Source: Natronomonas sp. CBA1123 (lineage in GTDB: Archaea > Halobacteriota > Halobacteria > Halobacteriales > Haloarculaceae). From it: a stretch of DNA of 39,639 nt. This document shows positions 15,456 through 22,969 of this stretch, in pieces. The notes under the pieces were generated by a model. That model was not told where the DNA came from. It ran no database searches and was given only the letters and a program-made list of their open reading frames with translations. Numbering within the stretch: position 1 is the first letter of the stretch; each line of letters begins with the position of its first letter. The translations under genes were made by a program, and so were the position numbers. The stretch spans positions 1 to 39,639 of the forward strand of contig NZ_WPCC01000029.1 in assembly GCF_009741925.1 (NCBI RefSeq). The letters run 5' to 3'.

Positions 15456-17150
15456 ATGACCGACACCTACACGGGCGCCGACCTGTTCGTCGACGCGCTC
15501 GAGCAGTACGGCGTCGAACACGTCTTCGGCAACCCCGGAACGACCGAGTTGCCCATCATGAACGCGCTGTCCGAAAGCGACGTCGAGTACGCCCTCGGAC
15601 TCCAAGAGGACGTTGCGACGGGGATGGCCGCCGGCTACGCCTCGACCCGACGCTACCACGCCGACGACGACCCCGAAATCTGCCCGGTTGGCGTCGCCAA
15701 CCTTCACGTCACCCCCGGACTCGCACACGGCCTCGGCAACGTCTTCGGTGCGATGTACGGCGGCGTCCCGATGGTCGTCACGGCGGGCAACCACGAACTC
15801 GACTTCCGCCACGAGGAACCCATCCTCACCGGCGACTTAGAACAGATGGTCGAGCAGTTCTGTAAGTACTCCGCCGAGGTGACCCACATCGACGCCTTGC
15901 CGATGCTCGTCCGCCGGGCGTTCCGCGTCGCGATGACGCCGCCGACCGGTCCCGTCTTCCTCGCGCTGCCGGCCGACGTGATGATGACCGAGACGGACGC
16001 CGACCCCGAGCGACTCGGCCCGATTCCCGACGCCGGCGGGGGCGACCCGGCTCAAATCGAGGCCGCCGCCGACCAACTCCTCGAGGCCGACCAGCCCGTC
16101 CTCGTGTTGGGCGACCACGTCGCCCGCGCAGGCAAGGACGCCGTCGACGCCGCCGTCCGACTCGCCGAGGCGACCGGCGCACGCGTCCACGGCGAAATCC
16201 TCGCCAGCGAGGTGAACTACCCGACCGACCACCCGCAGTGGATTTCCTTCATCGGGCCCGACGAGGGCATCGCCTCGATGCTGATGGACACCGACACGCT
16301 GGCGCTCGTCGGCACCTCGACCAACACGACGCTGTTGCACCACGAGAACCCGCTCGTCTCCGAGGACACGACGACGATTCATGTCTCCAGCGACCCCTGG
16401 GAGGTCGGCAAGAATCACCCCGCCGACTCGGCAGTCATCGGCGACCCCGGCCGCGTGATGGACGCCATCGCCGAGCGCGTCGAGGACCGTCTCGACGAGG
16501 AGGAGCGGCAGTCCCGCATCGACTACGTCGAGACGATGAAAGCCAGCCTCGAAGCGACGATGAAGGACCTCGGCGAGGACGAGACACCGGAGGGCGACAC
16601 CCGGTCGTCGAAGGCCGAACTCGTCGACAACATGAAAGCCGTCGACCCGGACACCTACATCGTCGACGAGGGCGTCACCTCGAAGTTCGCCCTCCTCACC
16701 CGATTCCCGATGGAACCCGAACAGTACCTCTCGAACAAGGGTGGCGGCCTCGGCTACGGGCTACCCGCCGCCGTCGGCGCGGCCTTCGCCGAATCCCTGC
16801 AGGACGACCCCCGAAACGTCGTCGGCTACATCGGCGACGGGTCGTATCTGTACTACCCCCACTCGATGTACACGGCGGCCCGTCACGACCTCGATATGAC
16901 CGTCGTCGTCCCCGACAACCGCAACTACCGCATCCTCAAGGACAACACCGTGAAGATGATGGGCGGTGAGGAAGACGACTACGAGTTCGTCGGCATGGAC
17001 TTCGAACCCCACGTCGACATCCCGAAGAACGCCGAGAGCCACGGTGCCCGTGGCCACCTCGTCGAGACGCCCGAGGAGTTCCCCGAGGTGTACGAGGAGG
17101 CGCTCGAAAGCGAGGGGCCGGACGTCATCGACGTGTTGGTCCACGACTGA
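15456..17150 (+). CDS. Thiamine-diphosphate enzyme, benzoylformate-decarboxylase-like
   Basis: This 564-residue protein has the three-domain TPP layout. FGNPGTTELPIM (24-35) and catalytic Glu51 (GLQEDVATG) are in the pyrimidine domain, and IGDGSYLYY followed by a PDNRNYR stretch is the PP/Mg motif. The start closely resembles benzoylformate decarboxylase (GNPG-x-x-ELP), and NLH with His84 matches the place of its active-site His70. This supports a non-oxidative 2-oxoacid decarboxylase rather than an acetolactate synthase. The FAD-type middle domain shows no clear flavin site. It lies directly after a TAXI-TRAP importer, which suggests an imported 2-oxoacid or aromatic acid. The exact substrate is inferred. 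Confidence 0.85.
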   Translation: MTDTYTGADLFVDALEQYGVEHVFGNPGTTELPIMNALSESDVEYALGLQEDVATGMAAGYASTRRYHADDDPEICPVGVANLHVTPGLAHGLGNVFGAMYGGVPMVVTAGNHELDFRHEEPILTGDLEQMVEQFCKYSAEVTHIDALPMLVRRAFRVAMTPPTGPVFLALPADVMMTETDADPERLGPIPDAGGGDPAQIEAAADQLLEADQPVLVLGDHVARAGKDAVDAAVRLAEATGARVHGEILASEVNYPTDHPQWISFIGPDEGIASMLMDTDTLALVGTSTNTTLLHHENPLVSEDTTTIHVSSDPWEVGKNHPADSAVIGDPGRVMDAIAERVEDRLDEEERQSRIDYVETMKASLEATMKDLGEDETPEGDTRSSKAELVDNMKAVDPDTYIVDEGVTSKFALLTRFPMEPEQYLSNKGGGLGYGLPAAVGAAFAESLQDDPRNVVGYIGDGSYLYYPHSMYTAARHDLDMTVVVPDNRNYRILKDNTVKMMGGEEDDYEFVGMDFEPHVDIPKNAESHGARGHLVETPEEFPEVYEEALESEGPDVIDVLVHD

Positions 17151-17223
17151 CCGACTCGCTTCGGTCTCCTCTTTGTCACCGCGAAACGCCAGCGATTTCA
17201 CGCGACGACCGTTACTCGATATC

Positions 17224-18126
17224 GTGTCACGGCTCTACGCTACTGCCCTGTTCGCCGCGCTGGCGACGATGTGGGGGCTGTCCTTCCCCGCAATCAGCGT
17301 CGGTCTCGAATTCATCCCGCCGCTGCTGTTCGCCGCCTTCCGCTACGACGTTGCGGCGGTTCTACTGCTCGGCTACGCTATCCTGACGACCGACAGTTGG
17401 CGCCCCGTGGGCCGCAACAACGCCGAGGCCATCGTCGGCGGCGGTCTCTTTCTCGTCGCCGGCAACGGTCTGCTGTTCGTCGGCCAACAGACCGTCCCCA
17501 GCGGCGTCGCCGCCATCCTGCAGGCGCTGGTCCCCATCGCGACGGCGCTGTGGGCGCTCGGCATGCTCGGTGAGCGACTCACCGGCGCCGGAGCCATCGG
17601 CGTCGTTCTCGGATTTCTCGGTATCGGCCTCATTGTCCGACCAGACCCTGGGAACTTGCTCGCCGGCGACACCGTCGGACGGCTCCTCATCGTCGGACAG
17701 GTCGTAAGCGTTGCCCTAGGCGGCGTGTTGGTACAGCGGGCCGGGCCGACGATGGAGCGGGTCGCACTCACCGGGTGGTCGATGCTGCTCGGCGGCGTGA
17801 CGCTGCATCTCGGCAGTCTCGCCGTCGGCGAAGTCCCGACGGGAGCGATTGCCGCCCCGACGGCGCTCGGCGCGGTCGTCTACCTCGGTGTGTTCTCGAC
17901 GGCCATCGCCTTCGTCATCTACTTCACCTTGCTCGAAGAGCGCGGGGCCTTCGAGACGAGCCTCGTCGCCTACCTCGTCCCCGTCGTCGCCACCGTCGCC
18001 GGCGTCGTCCTCCTCGGCGAGACCATCAGTCCGCTCTCTATCGTGGGATTCGCCATCGTGTTCTTCGGCTTCGTGCTGTTGAAACGGCGGGCCCTCGCCG
18101 ACCTCATCGACTCAACCGGAAAGTGA
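17224..18126 (+). CDS. EamA/DMT-family transporter
   Basis: This protein of about 300 residues has ten predicted transmembrane helices as two five-helix repeats. The helix around MWGLSFPAISVGLEFIPPLLFAAFRY and the SGVAAILQALVPIATALWA tract are typical of EamA (drug/metabolite) exporters. The reading frame is open much further upstream over the end of the TPP enzyme, but hydrophobic coding starts at GTG 17224 (VSRLYATALF), so I place the start there. A later start is unlikely because TM1 begins at residue 5. The cargo is unknown; relatives export amino acids and metabolites. It lies 73 bp after the TPP enzyme and may be cotranscribed with it. Confidence 0.85.
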   Translation: MSRLYATALFAALATMWGLSFPAISVGLEFIPPLLFAAFRYDVAAVLLLGYAILTTDSWRPVGRNNAEAIVGGGLFLVAGNGLLFVGQQTVPSGVAAILQALVPIATALWALGMLGERLTGAGAIGVVLGFLGIGLIVRPDPGNLLAGDTVGRLLIVGQVVSVALGGVLVQRAGPTMERVALTGWSMLLGGVTLHLGSLAVGEVPTGAIAAPTALGAVVYLGVFSTAIAFVIYFTLLEERGAFETSLVAYLVPVVATVAGVVLLGETISPLSIVGFAIVFFGFVLLKRRALADLIDSTGK

Positions 18127-18148
18127 GTCCCCTCGCAGGGGTATCGCG

Positions 18149-18352
18149 TCAGTAGTAGCCGCGGACGTTGCTGGAGCCGATAGCCGCCGCCGAACCGAGA
18201 TACCCCAACACCGCACCACACTCTTTACACTCCAGTTGGGTGTGCTGTTGGGCGCCGGCGTCGACGTCGACGTTCCCGTCGAATATCTCTTCGAGCAGTA
18301 TCTGTTTGCCGGCGGGCGTATCGTTGTCGGCGCCGCAGTCGAGACACTTCAT
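18149..18352 (-). CDS. Small zinc-finger protein (67 aa)
   Basis: Residues CLDC near the N terminus and CKEC at about 42-45 form a Cys4 zinc site of the CPxCG-like kind common in haloarchaeal microproteins. The C-terminal VLGYLGSAAA tract is hydrophobic. It starts one base after the stop of the 62-residue gene at 18354 and shares with it the pattern C-x2-C, acidic middle, H-x-QLEC-x2-CxAVLGYL. The two are tandem paralogues in one operon. The function is unknown; small zinc proteins of this type are linked to regulation and protein contacts. Confidence 0.75.
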   Translation of the reverse strand: MKCLDCGADNDTPAGKQILLEEIFDGNVDVDAGAQQHTQLECKECGAVLGYLGSAAAIGSSNVRGYY

Positions 18353-18353
18353 C

Positions 18354-18542
18354 TCAGCCCCCCGCCGCCGCGCCGACGGCCAGATAGCCGAGGACGGCCT
18401 CGCAGTTGGGACACTCCAACTGGACGTGCTCTTGGGCGCTGACGTCGATGTCGCCGGCCTCCTCGCTGAAGAACTCGTCGACGCGAATCGTGGCCGCGTT
18501 CGGTACCTCCATCTCCTCTTGACAGTGCGGACAGTGTGTCAC
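18354..18542 (-). CDS. Small zinc-finger protein (62 aa), paralogue of the next gene
   Basis: CPHC at residues 4-7 and CPNC at about 44-47 give a Cys4 zinc site, with a shared EHVQLECPNCEAVLGYL segment before the C terminus. The GTG start at 18542 places the first Cys at residue 4, and an ACTATACT TATA element lies 23-30 bp upstream (18565-18572). It is the first gene of the tandem pair. No function can be assigned. Confidence 0.75.
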   Translation of the reverse strand: MTHCPHCQEEMEVPNAATIRVDEFFSEEAGDIDVSAQEHVQLECPNCEAVLGYLAVGAAAGG

Positions 18543-18593
18543 GCCCGGGGGAACGGACGCGGTGAGTATAGTGATTGTGCCGACTTCGGCCCG

Positions 18594-19763
18594 TCAGCGG
18601 ACGGCGCCGTCCTCGCGGAGGCGTTCGATATCCTCCTCGGCGAGTCCCGCGGCTTCGAGGAGTTCGTCGGTGTGTTCGCCGTGGCCCGGCGTGTCGACGG
18701 TCGCCGAATGCTCGATATCGGAGCCACACAGCGGGAACCCGACACGTGGGGGGCCGTCGTCGGGCCGTTCGACGTATCCCCGGGCCTCGATTTGGGGGTG
18801 GTCGAAGGCTTCGGCCGGCGAGTAGACGCCGTCGACGGCGGCGTCCACGTCGGCCATCGTCTCGGCCCACTCGTCCCGCGTTCGCTCGGCGAAGATGGCT
18901 TCGAGTTCCTCCCGGACCGCCTGCCGTTCGGCGGGGTCGTTGGTCATGTGCTTGCCGATGAGTTCGGGTCGGTCGACGGCCTCACAGAACGCGCTCCAGA
19001 ACTGCGGTTCGAGCGCGCCCAACGTGACGTACTTGCCGTCGGCGGCCTCGTAGACGTCGTACCACGGGTACTCGCCGGTCAGCGGCGTCTCACCCGGCCG
19101 TGGGTCATCCCCGGCGAGGGCTTGGGGAGCGAGTGCCTGCGAGAAGGAGACGACGGCGTCGGTGAGCGCCACGTCGAGATACTCCCCGCCGGTGTTGCCG
19201 AGTTCCCGCGAGAGCAGCGCCGAACACACCGAGTAGGCGGCGAGCAGTCCCCCCGCCATATCGGCGATTTGATACCCCGGCATCCGCGGTTTCTCCTCGT
19301 CGTCGTCGCGAGTCATGTCAAGCAGGCCCGCCAGCCCGATGTAGTTGAGGTCGTGGCCAGCGATGTCGGCGTGGGGGCCCTCCTGTCCGTACCCCGTCAG
19401 CGAGCAGTACACGAGGTCATCGCGGTGTTCGGTGAGCGTGTCGTAGTCGACGCCGAGGCGTTCGGTGACGCCCGGGCGGAAACTCTCGATAACTACGTCG
19501 GCGTCTTCGACGAGCGCGTAGAACGCCTCGCGGCCGCCCTCGCTTTTGAGGTCGAGGGCGACGCTTCGTTTGCCACGGTTGACGGCGTCGAAGACGGCGC
19601 CGACACCGGCTTCCGTCGTCGGCGGCATGTGCCGTGCGTAGTCGCCCGAGCCGGTGTCCTCAATCTTCACCACGTCGGCGCCGGAGTCGGCGAGCAATTG
19701 CGTCGCGTACGGGCCGGGGAGCAGTCGCGTGAGGTCGAGCACGCGAACGCCATCGAGTCGCAT
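18594..19763 (-). CDS. CaiB/BaiF (class III) CoA-transferase or alpha-methylacyl-CoA racemase
   Basis: This 389-residue protein matches the class III fold: VRVLDLTRLLPGPYATQLLADSGADV at the N terminus and KRSVALDLKSEGG. GHDLNYIGLAGLL is close to the AMACR/MCR signature whose His is catalytic, and the Asp in QIADMAGG matches the second catalytic residue of MCR. This favours a 2-methylacyl-CoA epimerase over a CoA-transferase, whose catalytic Asp I could not assign. ATG 19763 is chosen since it gives the family start MRLDGVRVLDL and has a CTTATG element 24-29 bp upstream. The divergent ACAD would accept the 2S-acyl-CoA such a racemase supplies. That pairing is inferred from position. Confidence 0.85.
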   Translation of the reverse strand: MRLDGVRVLDLTRLLPGPYATQLLADSGADVVKIEDTGSGDYARHMPPTTEAGVGAVFDAVNRGKRSVALDLKSEGGREAFYALVEDADVVIESFRPGVTERLGVDYDTLTEHRDDLVYCSLTGYGQEGPHADIAGHDLNYIGLAGLLDMTRDDDEEKPRMPGYQIADMAGGLLAAYSVCSALLSRELGNTGGEYLDVALTDAVVSFSQALAPQALAGDDPRPGETPLTGEYPWYDVYEAADGKYVTLGALEPQFWSAFCEAVDRPELIGKHMTNDPAERQAVREELEAIFAERTRDEWAETMADVDAAVDGVYSPAEAFDHPQIEARGYVERPDDGPPRVGFPLCGSDIEHSATVDTPGHGEHTDELLEAAGLAEEDIERLREDGAVR

Positions 19764-19786
19764 GGATTCGGGTCGGTGCCTCGCCA

Positions 19787-19792
19787 CATAAG
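19787..19792 (-). promoter_or_regulatory. TATA box of the CaiB-family gene
   Basis: CTTATG on the minus strand, 24-29 bp upstream of the ATG at 19763. It is the same hexamer and spacing as before the MBL gene. Confidence 0.5.
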
Positions 19793-19827
19793 CCTGCCGT
19801 CAGCCGGGAACCGTCCGTGCGTGGTTT

Positions 19828-19835
19828 GTTTAAAT
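19828..19835 (+). promoter_or_regulatory. TATA box of the ACAD at 19889
   Basis: GTTTAAAT lies 54-61 bp before the start codon, implying a leader of about 30 nt. Confidence 0.5.
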
Positions 19836-19888
19836 GCCCCTGCCAGACGGCGCGCAGGGTTCAAGAGGCGGCCGTCGTATGTGGTGGT

Positions 19889-21112
19889 ATGGCAACACAG
19901 GAAGCCCAACCCACGGGCGTCAGTTTCGAGACGGACGAGGAGACGAGTCTCATCCTCTCCAGTCTGGAGGAGTTCATCGAGCAGGAGGTCGAACCCATCG
20001 AGAGCGAGTTGGGCGAGACGTGGTCGAACCCACGGAAGCGACACGAGGACGATGGTCGTCTCGTCCCCGAAGTTCAGGAGGCGATACAGGAGGTCCGCAA
20101 GAAGAGCGCCGACGCCGGCTTCTACGCGATGAACCTCCCCGAAGACGTGGGCGGTGAGGGCGTCTCCAACGTCACGTGGTATCGCGCCATCAAACACGTC
20201 GCTTCCACGGGGCCGGGACTCTCCGAATACGTCCTCGCCGGACCCGAAGGGCCGAAACCGTTGCTCGCACAGGCGGAGGGCGACCAAATCAAGGAGTACC
20301 TCCTGCCCTGCGTTCGCGGCGAGAAATCGACCGCCTTCGCCCAGACGGAGCCCGGCGTCGGGTCGGACTCCCCGAACATGTCGACGACGGCCGAGAAAGA
20401 CGGCGACGAGTGGGTCATCAACGGCTCCAAACAGTGGATTACGAACGCCCCCTACGCCGACTTCGTGCAGGTGTTCGCCCGCACCTCGCCCATCGAGGAG
20501 ATGGGACGGTACGGCGGCATCACCTGCTTCATCGTCGAGGCCGACGAGTACGAGGTCACCTCGATGAACAACGCCGTCGGCATGACGGGGATGCAGGGTG
20601 AAATCTCGCTCGACGACACGCGCATCCCCGAGGACCGCGTCCTCGGCACCGAGGACGGCGCCTTCTACGACGCCATGGAGTTCCTCTCGCTGGGCCGGCT
20701 CGAAATCGGCGGCCGCGCGCTGGGCCACTCGGAATTCCTCCTCGAGAAGGGCACCGAGTACGCCAACGAACGGGAGGCCTTCGGCCGCCCCATCGGGAAG
20801 TTCCAGGGTGTCTCGCACAAACTCGCCCGCGGGAAGGCCGACGCCTTCGCAGCCGACGCCGCCGCGCTCCGACTCGCGTGGCTGATGGACAACGGCGAGC
20901 AGGCGATTCAGGAGTCCTCCATCGTCAAGTATCTCGCCTCGAACGTCATGTTTGACATCGCCGACGACGTGGTGCAGGTCCACGGCGGCAACGGCCTCTC
21001 GGAGGACAACCCCTTCATGAGCGAACTCCAGACAGCCCGTGTCCTGCGTATCGTTGAGGGAACCGACGAGATTCAGTTGAACACCATCGCCAAAGAGTTG
21101 GGCGTCAACTGA
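19889..21112 (+). CDS. Acyl-CoA dehydrogenase
   Basis: This 407-residue ACAD has the FAQTEPGVGSDSP block, WVINGSKQWITNAP, REAFGRPIGKFQ and, near the end, VEGTDEIQ with catalytic Glu390 at the standard YEGT site of short- and medium-chain enzymes. The corresponding helix-G residue is Gly (LGRLEIGG), as expected when the base is at the C-terminal site. The ATG at 19889 is preferred: an upstream in-frame start would add a Cys/Arg-rich stretch unlike the family. It is divergent from the CaiB-type gene, which fits a branched-chain or 2-methylacyl-CoA oxidation route. No ETF genes are in the window, so electrons must leave via ETF encoded elsewhere. Confidence 0.93.
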   Translation: MATQEAQPTGVSFETDEETSLILSSLEEFIEQEVEPIESELGETWSNPRKRHEDDGRLVPEVQEAIQEVRKKSADAGFYAMNLPEDVGGEGVSNVTWYRAIKHVASTGPGLSEYVLAGPEGPKPLLAQAEGDQIKEYLLPCVRGEKSTAFAQTEPGVGSDSPNMSTTAEKDGDEWVINGSKQWITNAPYADFVQVFARTSPIEEMGRYGGITCFIVEADEYEVTSMNNAVGMTGMQGEISLDDTRIPEDRVLGTEDGAFYDAMEFLSLGRLEIGGRALGHSEFLLEKGTEYANEREAFGRPIGKFQGVSHKLARGKADAFAADAAALRLAWLMDNGEQAIQESSIVKYLASNVMFDIADDVVQVHGGNGLSEDNPFMSELQTARVLRIVEGTDEIQLNTIAKELGVN

Positions 21113-21152
21113 CACCGTCGCCGCTCGCTCGGCCCGGTGGCCCTCGTTCGCG

Positions 21153-21206
21153 TTACAACTCCTCGACGGCCTCTTCGACTTCCTCCCGCGGAACCGGGTG
21201 AATCCA
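21153..21206 (-). pseudogene. Ghost 3' end of a second peroxiredoxin-like gene
   Basis: On the minus strand this encodes WIHPVPREEVEEAVEEL and a stop, identical in protein to the end of the gene at 21314. Five codons differ at the DNA level (two Glu, two Pro, one His), all at synonymous third positions. The codon just before Trp reads TAG in frame, and similarity to the intact gene fades there. Nothing upstream can extend it, so it is a remnant. Confidence 0.75.
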
Positions 21207-21217
21207 CTACTTCCGGC

Positions 21218-21283
21218 CTTTTTCTTCGTCGGGTGTGCTCGCTCCGCTCGCACACCTCTCCTCGAAAAACGTCGATGAAAAAG
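21218..21283. terminator. Symmetric T-run spacer between convergent genes, with dispersed core repeat
   Basis: CTTTTTCTTCGTC near 21218 and GTCGATGAAAAAG near 21271 form an imperfect inverted repeat, giving a T-run on each strand. In the middle is GTGCTCGCTCCGCTCGCAC (21235-21253), which differs by one base from 7326-7344. The layout resembles the 7225-7615 spacer and probably ends transcription from both sides. Confidence 0.5.
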
Positions 21284-21313
21284 CGCTCGCTCGGCCCGGT
21301 GGCCTCGCTCGCG

Positions 21314-21784
21314 TTACAACTCCTCGACGGCTTCCTCGACTTCCTCCCGAGGAACTGGATGAATCCACTCTTCGGTGTCCCAAGCGTACTGCACTTCTCC
21401 GTCGCCGTCGATGACGAAGACGGCCCGACGTGGCGTTTTGGTCCCGGCCATCCCCTGCCGTTCGACGAGCAGGTCGAAGGCTTCGGCGGCGTCACCGTTG
21501 AGGTCCGAGAAAATGGAGAACGGACTGTCGAGTTGTCTGAGGAACTCGTTTATCGAGTAGGGGCCGTCCCGGACGATGCCGTAGACGGGAACGGGAAACT
21601 CGTCCCAACCGGCGTCGTCGTAGCGACGCCACCAGTTCTGTGCGATGGCCGAGAAGACGAAGCCGTCGAAGACGAGAACCGCACCGCCATCGAGCGCGTC
21701 GTCGAGTGTTCGAGGACGGAACGTCTCGCCGTCACACAGCAGTGCCTCGAAATCGGGGGCGTCGTCGCCGGCAGATGGTGGCAT
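21314..21784 (-). CDS. Peroxiredoxin-fold (AhpC/TSA-like) protein without peroxidatic Cys
   Basis: This 156-residue protein follows the redoxin fold: DDAPDFEALLCDGE at the N terminus, a strand VLVFDGFVFS, IYSINEFLRQLDSPFSIFSDLNG-like mid segment, and RRAVFVIDGDGEVQYAW. Where peroxiredoxins have F-S-P-V-C, it reads FSAIA (44-48), so Ala48 replaces the peroxidatic Cys. The only Cys is Cys17, outside the active site. It is thus unlikely to reduce peroxides by the normal mechanism and may be a binding or chaperone-like relative. The ATG at 21784 has GTTTAAG (21808-21814) 24-30 bp upstream. It is divergent from a CPYC thioredoxin-fold protein and its 3' end is duplicated nearby. Confidence 0.85.
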   Translation of the reverse strand: MPPSAGDDAPDFEALLCDGETFRPRTLDDALDGGAVLVFDGFVFSAIAQNWWRRYDDAGWDEFPVPVYGIVRDGPYSINEFLRQLDSPFSIFSDLNGDAAEAFDLLVERQGMAGTKTPRRAVFVIDGDGEVQYAWDTEEWIHPVPREEVEEAVEEL

Positions 21785-21807
21785 ACCACGTCAACCGGCG
21801 CCGGACC

Positions 21808-21814
21808 CTTAAAC
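21808..21814 (-). promoter_or_regulatory. TATA box of the peroxiredoxin-like gene
   Basis: GTTTAAG on the minus strand, 24-30 bp upstream of the ATG at 21784. Confidence 0.55.
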
Positions 21815-21881
21815 ACGCCGCCAGTGTCCGGTCGACGCGGGTCGCCGTCGGGTTTTTGCCCTCCCGCGACGAGGTGTGTGT

Positions 21882-22157
21882 ATGACCATCACGCTGTACC
21901 GACTGGAGGGCTGTCCGTACTGTGAGTTCGTCGTCGACAAACTCGAGGAGTTGGACGTACCGTTCGACAGCGTCTGGGTCGAGGGGCCACACTCCAAACG
22001 CGACGAAGTGAAGGCGATAACGGGACAGCGACAGGTTCCCGTCGTCGTCGACGACGATTACGGAGTCTCGATGAGCCAATCGGCGCGCATCTTCGAGTTC
22101 CTGGAGACGACCTACGGCGACGCCGACTCGCCGGCGGAAGTCGACACCGAGTTCTGA
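21882..22157 (+). CDS. Glutaredoxin / GST N-terminal-domain protein
   Basis: This 91-residue thioredoxin-fold protein has a CPYC motif (Cys11-Cys14), the classic glutaredoxin active site, then RQVPVVVDDDYGVSMSQSARIFEFL. The VPVV cis-Pro and the Ser-rich turn resemble GST N-terminal domains. It could run dithiol exchange with haloarchaeal thiols such as gamma-glutamylcysteine; that partner is general knowledge, not shown here. The ATG at 21882 gives MTITLYRLEGCPYC, with a T-rich GGTTTTTG 24-31 bp upstream. The next gene begins two bases after its stop. It is divergent from the Cys-less peroxiredoxin, so the two might be a redox pair. Confidence 0.88.
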   Translation: MTITLYRLEGCPYCEFVVDKLEELDVPFDSVWVEGPHSKRDEVKAITGQRQVPVVVDDDYGVSMSQSARIFEFLETTYGDADSPAEVDTEF

Positions 22158-22159
22158 GC

Positions 22160-22519
22160 GTGTCGCTTGGGGTTACGCATTTCGCCGTCGGTGCGACACT
22201 CACGACACTGCTCGTGACGCTGTTCGTCCCGAACGTCACCTATCCGCGCGTGTGGACGCTCCTCGGCGGTGGATGGGGGATGATTCCCGACATCGGGCAG
22301 GTGTATCCCCACCCCGTTGCGTGGGCGTTTCACGGGAGTCAGTGGGCGGACGTTTTCTGGTTTCACCGGACGCTCGACGTGGTCGACGTCAGTGATTCCG
22401 CGTCGGTCGGGGCGGTCGCGATAGCCGCGTTCATCCTCACCACTGCCGTCGCCGAACACCGGTCGTATCGCGCACTCGATGCGGTTCGAGACCGAGTGGA
22501 GCCGTCGTCGGACGACTGA
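22160..22519 (+). CDS. Small membrane protein, possibly YdjM/DUF457-like
   Basis: This 119-residue protein has about three membrane segments: one near residues 4-23, one around 30-45, and one near 85-103. It includes HFAVG near the start, WGMIPDIGQV and WFHRTLDVVD. The ordered His, Asp-in-IPD and His-Arg resemble the metal-dependent hydrolase-like YdjM/DUF457 membrane family, but the protein is short and the match is weak. The GTG at 22160 lies two bases after the preceding stop, so it is in one operon with the glutaredoxin-like gene. Its stop abuts the convergent cupin stop. I do not assign a function. Confidence 0.6.
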   Translation: MSLGVTHFAVGATLTTLLVTLFVPNVTYPRVWTLLGGGWGMIPDIGQVYPHPVAWAFHGSQWADVFWFHRTLDVVDVSDSASVGAVAIAAFILTTAVAEHRSYRALDAVRDRVEPSSDD

Positions 22520-22921
22520 TTACTCGTCCAGTGAGTGGGGGTCGAGTCCGGGGTCCTCGACCGGCGGCGCGCCGATGGAGAGGACGACACCCTCGTCGTC
22601 GCCGACGTAGCGGTGCCCGTGGCCGATTTTCGGCTCGGCGACCCAGAACGTCCCTGGGCCGGCGTCGACGTACTCCTCTTCGCCGGATTTGCCGAGTTTC
22701 AGCGAGAACTCGCCCTCCATGACGAAGTACAGTTCCTCCTGTTCCCGGTGGGCGTGATACTGAATCTCCTCGCCGGGTTGGAAGTACCAGACGGTCGCCC
22801 GCATCTGGGTGAGGCCGAGTTGGTCGCCGATTGGCTTGATGTCCAGCGTCGGCGGGATGCCGTCGATTTCCGAGAGGTCGGTTATCGGTACGTCGTCGAG
22901 GTCAACGACCTTGTAATCCAT
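22520..22921 (-). CDS. Cupin-domain protein
   Basis: This 133-residue single-domain cupin shows motif 1, G-x5-HAH-x4-E-x6-G (about residues 51-71), and a motif 2 region with GHGHRYVG. The His, His and Glu of motif 1 and a His in motif 2 form the usual metal site. The ATG at 22921 gives MDYKVVDLDDV, a common haloarchaeal cupin start. A longer start would add a Ser/Gln-rich tail. Cupins cover many activities, including isomerases, dioxygenases and sugar binding; none can be chosen here. It shares orientation with the sirtuin but is probably separately expressed. Confidence 0.85.
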   Translation of the reverse strand: MDYKVVDLDDVPITDLSEIDGIPPTLDIKPIGDQLGLTQMRATVWYFQPGEEIQYHAHREQEELYFVMEGEFSLKLGKSGEEEYVDAGPGTFWVAEPKIGHGHRYVGDDEGVVLSIGAPPVEDPGLDPHSLDE

Positions 22922-22969
22922 ACCGACTGACTGCTGGTGGGCCGAGGGCAAAAAGGTACGCCGCCGGCG

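Larger units (their letters stand above)
21122..21370. repeat. Diverged direct repeat, about 88 bp, 162 bp apart
   Basis: 21122-21209 matches 21284-21370 with a few substitutions and one single-base indel. The second copy is the real 3' end of the peroxiredoxin-like gene plus about 30 bp after its stop; the first is a free-standing copy of the same stretch. Confidence 0.85.

Noticed and set aside
18168-20132. A 654-codon open frame on the plus strand opposite the zinc-finger and CaiB-type genes
   Set aside because: The opposite strand encodes a complete class III CoA enzyme with catalytic residues, and this frame has no recognisable domain.
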